Shown piece by piece: positions 59,416 through 64,000 of a stretch of 64,000 bases of DNA. The translations under genes and the position numbers were made by a program. The DNA comes from Actinospica sp035493475 (GTDB lineage Bacteria > Actinomycetota > Actinomycetes > Streptomycetales > Catenulisporaceae). The stretch's first letter is position 1, and every line of letters begins with the position of its first letter. Where the stretch lies: positions 1-64,000 of the forward strand of contig DATJIF010000123.1 in assembly GCA_035493475.1 (NCBI GenBank). Direction: 5' to 3'. The notes beneath the pieces were generated by a model. It was not told where the DNA came from. It did not search any database and worked only from the letters and a program-made list of their open reading frames with translations.

Positions 59416-60468
59416 GTGGCCGCACCGAACATCCCGATCGTCCGCGACCAGTGGTATGTCGCCGCGTACGCCGACGAGGTGACCCGCACATTCCTGGGCC
59501 GGACCATCTGCAACGAGCACATCGTCTTCTACCGCACGCAGGACGGCCGGCCCGTCGCGCTCGCCGACCGCTGCGTGCACCGCCGCTTCCCGCTCTCGGA
59601 GAGCCGTCTCGACGGGGACAAGATCGTCTGCGGCTACCACGGCTTCACCTACGAGACCGACGGCAGCTGCTCCTTCGTCCCCGGCCAGGAGCGCATCCCG
59701 CGGACCGCGCGCGTCACCTCGTACCCCGTCGTGGAGCAGGACGCGTTCATCTGGGTCTTCATCGGCGACCCGGCCCTCGCCGAGCAGCGCGAGATCCCGC
59801 GCGCGCCCTGGCTCAACAAGGACTCCGGCTACGTCACGTCCGCCGGGATGGAGCCGATCCGCAGCCGCTACAGCATGCTCGTCGACAACCTGCTCGACCT
59901 CTCGCACGAGACGTACCTGCACGCCGGATACATCGGCACGCCGGAGGTCGCGCAGACCCCGATCGAGACGAGCGTGGACGAGGACACGAACATCGTCTAC
60001 GTCAGCCGCCGCATGGCCGACGCCGAATGCCCGCCGCTCTACGCCAACTCCACCGGCATCCAGGGCCGCATCACCCGCTGGCAGGACATCGAGTACCACG
60101 CTCCCTGCCTCTACCTGCTGCACAGCCGCGTCGCCCCGGCCGGCGTGCTGCCCAACGAGGACGGCACCGACCCCGAGGGCAACCACCTCGAGGTCACGTA
60201 CGCGATCACGCCGGAGACCGACAACTCCGTGTTCGACTTCTGGGCGATCTCCCGCGACTTCGCCAAGGACGACGCGGACGTCACCGAGTTCCTGCGCAAG
60301 AACAACCACACGGTCGTGATGCAGGACGTGGACGCGCTCAACATCCTCGAGGTCGTCATCGAGCAGGAGCCCGAGGGCTTCCAGGAGCTCAGCATCAACA
60401 TCGACTCGGGCGGCCTCGCGGCGCGCAAGGTCCTGAAGAAGATGGCCGAAGCGGCGGGCGCGGCGTGA
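59416..60468 (+). CDS. Rieske non-heme iron oxygenase, VanA-type
   Basis: 350 residues. Rieske 2Fe-2S ligands C53, H55, C72, H75 (DRCVHRRFPL, IVCGYHGFTY); catalytic iron site in DNLLDLSHETYLH, as in vanillate O-demethylases and dicamba-type monooxygenases. It needs electrons from the reductase encoded next (stop/start overlap GTGA). Probable reaction: O-demethylation or ring hydroxylation of an aromatic acid. GTG start after AAGGAGTC. Confidence 0.9.
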   Translation: MAAPNIPIVRDQWYVAAYADEVTRTFLGRTICNEHIVFYRTQDGRPVALADRCVHRRFPLSESRLDGDKIVCGYHGFTYETDGSCSFVPGQERIPRTARVTSYPVVEQDAFIWVFIGDPALAEQREIPRAPWLNKDSGYVTSAGMEPIRSRYSMLVDNLLDLSHETYLHAGYIGTPEVAQTPIETSVDEDTNIVYVSRRMADAECPPLYANSTGIQGRITRWQDIEYHAPCLYLLHSRVAPAGVLPNEDGTDPEGNHLEVTYAITPETDNSVFDFWAISRDFAKDDADVTEFLRKNNHTVVMQDVDALNILEVVIEQEPEGFQELSINIDSGGLAARKVLKKMAEAAGAA

Positions 60469-61571
60469 CGGAGCACCGTAGAGCGACCGAGGGACGGGGG
60501 CCGGCGTCGCGTGCCGATGGCTCTCGCCTGGCCGCGTTCTCGTCGGTCGCCACCCAAACCCAGGGTGCCTCCCTCCTCGGCCTTGCCAGACTCGGCCCTC
60601 GACCCGCTCCTTCACCCGGCCCCCGTCCCTCGGTCGCTCTCCAGGCCGTCGTCGGCGCGCGGACCGAGGCGGCGGACGGCGTCGTCGCCCTCACCCTCGT
60701 CCCCGCCGACGGCGGCCCGCTGCCCGAGTGGACGCCCGGCGCGCACATCGACCTGCAGCTCACCGAGACCCTCACCCGGCAGTACTCCCTGTGCGGCGAC
60801 CCGGCCGACCGCGACGCGTGGCGCATCGCAGTGCTCCGCGAACCCGCGGGCCGCGGCGGCTCGGCGTACGTCCACGATTCGCTCGCAGTTGATTCCACTG
60901 TCCCGATCTCCGCCCCCCGCAACAACTTCCAGCTCCAGCCCGCCCCGCGCTACCTCTTCATCGCGGGCGGCATCGGCATCACGCCCCTGCTCCCGATGAT
61001 CGCGGAGGCCGAGGCCGCGGGAGCCGACTGGACCCTGCTGTACGGCGGCCGCACGCGCGCCTCGATGGCGTTCACCGACGAGCTCGCGCGCTACGGCGAG
61101 AAGGTCCGGTTTCGGCCACAGGACGAGCACGGACTGCTCGACCTCGCCGACTATCTCGGCCTCGTTCAGCACGGCGCGCTGATCTACGCCTGCGGCCCCG
61201 AGCCGATGCTCAAGGCGGTCGCGTCCGCATGCGACCACTGGCCGCCCACCGCCCTGCACGTCGAGCGATTCGCGCCGATCGAGCTCGCCGAGCCGGTGCG
61301 CGGAGACTCGTTCGAGGTCGTCCTCGCACGCAGCGGCAAGACCGTCACCGTCGGCCCCGACCGCTCGATCCTCGAAGCGCTGGAGATCGAAGGCGTGAAC
61401 GTGCTCTCGTCCTGCCGCGAGGGAACGTGCGGCACCTGCGAGACCGACGTCCTCGAGGGAGAGCCCGAGCACCGCGACAGCCTCCTGACCCCCGCCGAGC
61501 GCGCGGCCAACGAGACCATGTTCATCTGCGTGTCGCGCTGCCTCGGGGCTCAACTCACCCTCGACCTGTAA
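60465..61571 (+). CDS. Oxygenase reductase (FMN/NAD, 2Fe-2S), VanB-type, with inserted N-terminal element
   Basis: 368 residues from GTG at 60465. From residue ~58 on it is a normal VanB-type reductase: flavin domain (RQYSLCGDP), NAD domain (GGIGITPLLPMI, YACGPEPML) and C-terminal plant-type ferredoxin (SSCREGTCGTCETDV, then Cys in MFICVSRC). It passes electrons from NADH to the Rieske oxygenase. Residues ~6-58 come from a 161-bp inverted-repeat element that lies in frame. No ATG/GTG/TTG start exists after it, so the translated protein must carry this Pro/Gly/Arg-rich extension. Confidence 0.88.
   Translation: MTEHRRATEGRGPASRADGSRLAAFSSVATQTQGASLLGLARLGPRPAPSPGPRPSVALQAVVGARTEAADGVVALTLVPADGGPLPEWTPGAHIDLQLTETLTRQYSLCGDPADRDAWRIAVLREPAGRGGSAYVHDSLAVDSTVPISAPRNNFQLQPAPRYLFIAGGIGITPLLPMIAEAEAAGADWTLLYGGRTRASMAFTDELARYGEKVRFRPQDEHGLLDLADYLGLVQHGALIYACGPEPMLKAVASACDHWPPTALHVERFAPIELAEPVRGDSFEVVLARSGKTVTVGPDRSILEALEIEGVNVLSSCREGTCGTCETDVLEGEPEHRDSLLTPAERAANETMFICVSRCLGAQLTLDL
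60480..60640. mobile_element. 161-bp element with 25-bp perfect terminal inverted repeats inside a gene
   Basis: Left arm 60480-60504 starts AGAGCGACCGAGGGACG; right arm 60616-60640 is its exact reverse complement over all 25 bases. It lies within the 5' part of the reductase gene and is read through in frame. No transposase inside; a MITE-like insertion is the simplest reading. No clear target-site duplication. Confidence 0.75.
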
Positions 61572-61643
61572 CCGGTTCGTGACTACACTCCCGGCCTGAA
61601 TCAGACCTCGTGTCCCGCAACGGAGCGGACGGAGCGGCCGAGC

Positions 61644-62225
61644 ATGCGGATCATTGTCCTGATCAAGCCGGGAGCCGAACTCGAGGACGCCGACGCCCGC
61701 GCCGTCGAGCACGCGCTGCGGGTGGCCAGGCGTCGGATGGACGTGCAGGTCACCTTGCTCGCCGCGGGCTCGGCGGGCTGCGTCCACGCGCTGCGGTACG
61801 CCCTGGCCCTCGGCGCGGACGACGCCGTCCACGTGCTCGACAAGCGCATCTCGCCGTACGACGCGCTCACCCTCTCCCGCGTGTACGCCGAGGTCGCGGC
61901 CGACCTGGGCTACGACATGATCGTCTGCGGCGCCACCTCGGAGCGGCCCAACCTGTCGATGATCCCCGACATGGTCGCCGCCCGGGTCGAGGGCCCGGTG
62001 ATCGCCGTCCCCGCGGACGCCGCCGCGCCGGGCGTCCCGGCGTTCCCCGCGATCGCCGAGGCCCGCCAGAAGTTGATCAGTACCCGAATTCACCACGTAT
62101 CGCCGGCCGCGATCTCCGTGGCGGATCTCCCCTCGAATCCGAACACGATCATCAACGCCGACGACGATCCGCGCGCCGCCGTCGTGAAACTCGTGGACTT
62201 CCTCGCCGAACGCCGACTCGTCTGA
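61644..62225 (+). CDS. Electron-transfer flavoprotein beta-like subunit, short
   Basis: 193 residues against ~255 in usual EtfB/FixA. ETF-beta features: MRIIVLIKPG start, VTLLAAGSAG, ALRYALALGADDAVHVLD, IVCGATSERPNLSMIPDMVAA. It would pair with the ETF-alpha-like protein encoded 55 bases later and move electrons between a dehydrogenase and a membrane oxidoreductase. The shortening falls in the C-terminal half, so AMP/FAD binding by this subunit may be reduced. Confidence 0.82.
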   Translation: MRIIVLIKPGAELEDADARAVEHALRVARRRMDVQVTLLAAGSAGCVHALRYALALGADDAVHVLDKRISPYDALTLSRVYAEVAADLGYDMIVCGATSERPNLSMIPDMVAARVEGPVIAVPADAAAPGVPAFPAIAEARQKLISTRIHHVSPAAISVADLPSNPNTIINADDDPRAAVVKLVDFLAERRLV

Positions 62226-62280
62226 AACGCGTGGGAAAACATTGGTCAAGAGTCGCGTTTGACGGACCCGCAGGACGGAC

Positions 62281-63105
62281 ATGTTTCCGCCCATGCCCCT
62301 CGCGGACCCGATCCTGGTCCTCGCGGACGAGACCGACGACGATGACGCGATCGCCCAGGCCACGCGCGAACTTCTCGCGCTCGCGCGCCGCGTCGGCACG
62401 CCCGTCCTCGTGCGCTGCGATCATTGCCGCGCCGTCGAGGAATTGACCGAGATCGCGCGCGACCACCATCCCGTCGCGATTCTGATCACCTCCTCGCCCG
62501 AGAATGATCGAATATCCGCGAGGCTGGCCGTCCGCCTCGAATCCGCGATCATCACAGACGTCACAGACCTCATACTCAGAGATGATCACCTGATCGCCCT
62601 CTCCGACCGCGTGAGAAGCGAGATCCACACTCCCACCTCCGTGATCACCGTCCGCCCGCGCGTGCACGAACCGGCCCGCGAACTGCTGCTCAGCGAGGCC
62701 GACGTGGTGGTCGCCGGAGGACGCGGCGTCGGCTCGGCCGAGGGATTCAGCCTGCTGGCCCGAGTCGCCTACGCGCTCGGCGGCTGCCTCGGCGGCACGC
62801 ACACCGCGGGCGAACTCGGCTGGTGCCCGCACCACGCCCGGATCAGCCTGCCCGGCGCCCAGATCCACCCGCGGCTCTACCTCGCGGGCGGCGTGTCCGG
62901 ATCCGTACGGCACCGCTCCGCCATCCGCGGCGCGCGCACCGTCGTCGCCATCGACAGCGATCCGCACGCCCCGATCTTCCGCGAAGCCGACTTCGGCATC
63001 GTCGGCGACCTGCACGCGGTGCTGCCCGCCCTCCTCGACGAACTGGCCGCCCGCGCGGCCCTGACATCCGCCACGCACCCCACCCCCGAACCCGCGGAGG
63101 CCTAA
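62281..63105 (+). CDS. Electron-transfer flavoprotein alpha-like subunit
   Basis: 274 residues, ATG start after CAGGACGGAC. The C-terminal FAD domain is clear: VVAGGRGVGSAEGF, GGTHTAGELGWCPH, YLAGGVSGSVRHR and AIDSDPHAPIFREADFGIVGD (given in parts). The N-terminal ETF domain is shortened. Together with the beta-like and the Fe-S membrane protein it forms an ETF-to-quinone branch, common beside actinobacterial catabolic genes. Confidence 0.87.
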   Translation: MFPPMPLADPILVLADETDDDDAIAQATRELLALARRVGTPVLVRCDHCRAVEELTEIARDHHPVAILITSSPENDRISARLAVRLESAIITDVTDLILRDDHLIALSDRVRSEIHTPTSVITVRPRVHEPARELLLSEADVVVAGGRGVGSAEGFSLLARVAYALGGCLGGTHTAGELGWCPHHARISLPGAQIHPRLYLAGGVSGSVRHRSAIRGARTVVAIDSDPHAPIFREADFGIVGDLHAVLPALLDELAARAALTSATHPTPEPAEA

Positions 63106-63106
63106 G

Positions 63107-64000
63107 TTGCTCGTACGACTCCTGATCGGTCTGGCGATGACCGCGGTAGCGCTCGGTCTCGCCGGCCGCCGCCTGTTGTTCCTCTACCGCGTCGGACGCA
63201 TCGGCCAGCCGGTCGATCCGGACCGCACCAAGGACGTCCCGGCCCGCGCGTGGGCCGTGCTCAGCGAAGTCCTCGCGCAACGCAAACTGCTGAAGTGGAC
63301 CGTCGCGGGCGCCGCGCACGCCGCCGTCTTCTGGGGCTTCCTCATCCTCGGCGCGACGATCCTCGAAGGCTACGGCGCGCTGTTCCAGCGGGACTTCCAC
63401 ATCCCGCTGATCGGCACGGACACCTGGCTCGGCTTCCTCGAAGACCTCTTCATCGTCGCCGTGCTCTGCGGCCTCGTCGTCTTCGCCGCCCTCCGGATCC
63501 GCCAGTCGCCGGAACGCCTCGGCCGCTCCTCCCGCTTCTCCGGCTCGCACCTCGGCGCCGCGTGGCTCGTGCTGTTCATGATCTTCAATGTGATGTGGAC
63601 GCTGCTGCTCTACCGCGGCGCGCAGATCAACACGGGCTACTTCCCGTACCGGCACGGCGCCTTCGCCTCCGAGATCGCCGCCAAGATCCTGCACCCGCTC
63701 GGCCACACCGCCAACGACGTCCTCGAAACCGTCGGCATCCTCGGCTCGCTCGGCGTCGTGCTCGGGTTCCTCGTCCTCGTCGTGAACTCCAAGCACCTGC
63801 ACATCTTCCTCGCCCCCTTCAACATCGCCTTCTCCCGCCGCCCGCGCGCCCTCGGCCCGCTGCTGCCGGTCTACTCGGCCGGGAAGGAGGTCGACTTCGA
63901 GGACCCCGGCGAGGACGACAAGATCGGCCGCGGCGCCATCGAGGACTTCACCTGGAAGGGCCTGCTCGACTTCGCGACGTGCACCGAATGCGGACGCTGC
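63107..64000 (+). CDS. Membrane Fe-S oxidoreductase (NarI-like plus 4Fe-4S), truncated by window end
   Basis: 298 codons visible. TTG start after GCGGAGG, one base after the ETF-alpha stop. About five or six transmembrane segments with NarI/heterodisulfide-reductase-like sequence (AAHAAVFWGFLILGA, LVLFMIFNVMWTLLLYRG, KILHPLGH), then a soluble start ending in TCTECGRC, the first half of a 4Fe-4S motif. The C-terminal HdrD-like part lies outside. It probably accepts electrons from the ETF and passes them to quinone. Confidence 0.85.
   Translation, partial: MLVRLLIGLAMTAVALGLAGRRLLFLYRVGRIGQPVDPDRTKDVPARAWAVLSEVLAQRKLLKWTVAGAAHAAVFWGFLILGATILEGYGALFQRDFHIPLIGTDTWLGFLEDLFIVAVLCGLVVFAALRIRQSPERLGRSSRFSGSHLGAAWLVLFMIFNVMWTLLLYRGAQINTGYFPYRHGAFASEIAAKILHPLGHTANDVLETVGILGSLGVVLGFLVLVVNSKHLHIFLAPFNIAFSRRPRALGPLLPVYSAGKEVDFEDPGEDDKIGRGAIEDFTWKGLLDFATCTECGRC

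Noticed and set aside
1..64000. tRNA or rRNA genes
   Set aside because: No cloverleaf-like sequence with the conserved TTCGA/TTCAA arm and no rRNA segment was noticed on reading; a tRNAscan run would settle it.

Overview
The window is about 70% GC, dense in genes, and full of GTG/TTG starts and 1-4 base stop/start overlaps. With Tat-secreted hydrolases, XRE-DUF5753/DUF397 pairs, PaaX, ROK, DasR-like and LacI-like sites and mycothiol-type enzymes, this points to a soil actinomycete (Streptomycetales/Catenulisporales type). That placement is inference; no rRNA or other taxonomic marker is present.

Layout. 0-4.5 kb: transposase tail, a non-coding dispersed repeat (copy A), membrane and secreted proteins, an APH-family kinase. 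4.5-7 kb: a GntR regulator, a gamma-butyrobetaine-hydroxylase-like oxygenase and an HD-domain oxygenase, best read as a TmpA/TmpB route for trimethylaminoethylphosphonate. 7-13.6 kb: stand-alone MraY, a LysR effector domain without HTH, NRDE and amidohydrolase pair, AlkZ-like protein, XRE/DUF397 pair. 13.6-21.2 kb: a leftward block of class II tRNA-synthetase-like protein, HSP90 with an extra C-terminal deoxyribosyltransferase/TIR-like domain, a TPR protein, then a perfect CIRCE element directly before an MFS-acetyltransferase fusion. 21.2-31 kb: beta-galactosidase, GH20 hexosaminidase with a DasR-like site, acyl-CoA ligase, VOC protein, RNA ligase-kinase fusion, DHFR-like reductase, dispersed repeat copy B.

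31-38.2 kb: metallophosphoesterase, a four-gene Gfo/Idh plus TIM-barrel sugar operon divergent from a ROK repressor, and an epimerase. 38-47.5 kb: ARMT1-like protein, an orphan Cas6e with one repeat-like hairpin, alpha/beta hydrolase, secreted GH54 arabinofuranosidase with a 16-bp operator palindrome, MDMPI/PadR pair, a two-gene DUF6745 unit, and a purple acid phosphatase. 47.5-53.7 kb: a compact STM4011-STM4015-type cluster (two LRR proteins, ATP-grasp, alkaline-phosphatase-fold enzyme, two radical SAM enzymes), of unknown product. 53.7-64 kb: a catabolic island (SDR, amidohydrolase, acyl-CoA ligase, MaoC hydratase) divergent from PaaX and IclR regulators, then a Rieske oxygenase, its reductase (with a palindromic element inserted in its coding sequence), an ETF pair and a membrane Fe-S oxidoreductase running off the end.

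Most worth following up: the HSP90/TPR/synthetase-like block with its CIRCE neighbour; the STM4011-4015 cluster, whose two LRR proteins share a conserved C-terminal octapeptide; the TmpAB operon; the orphan Cas6e; and the 161-bp inverted-repeat element translated as part of the reductase.
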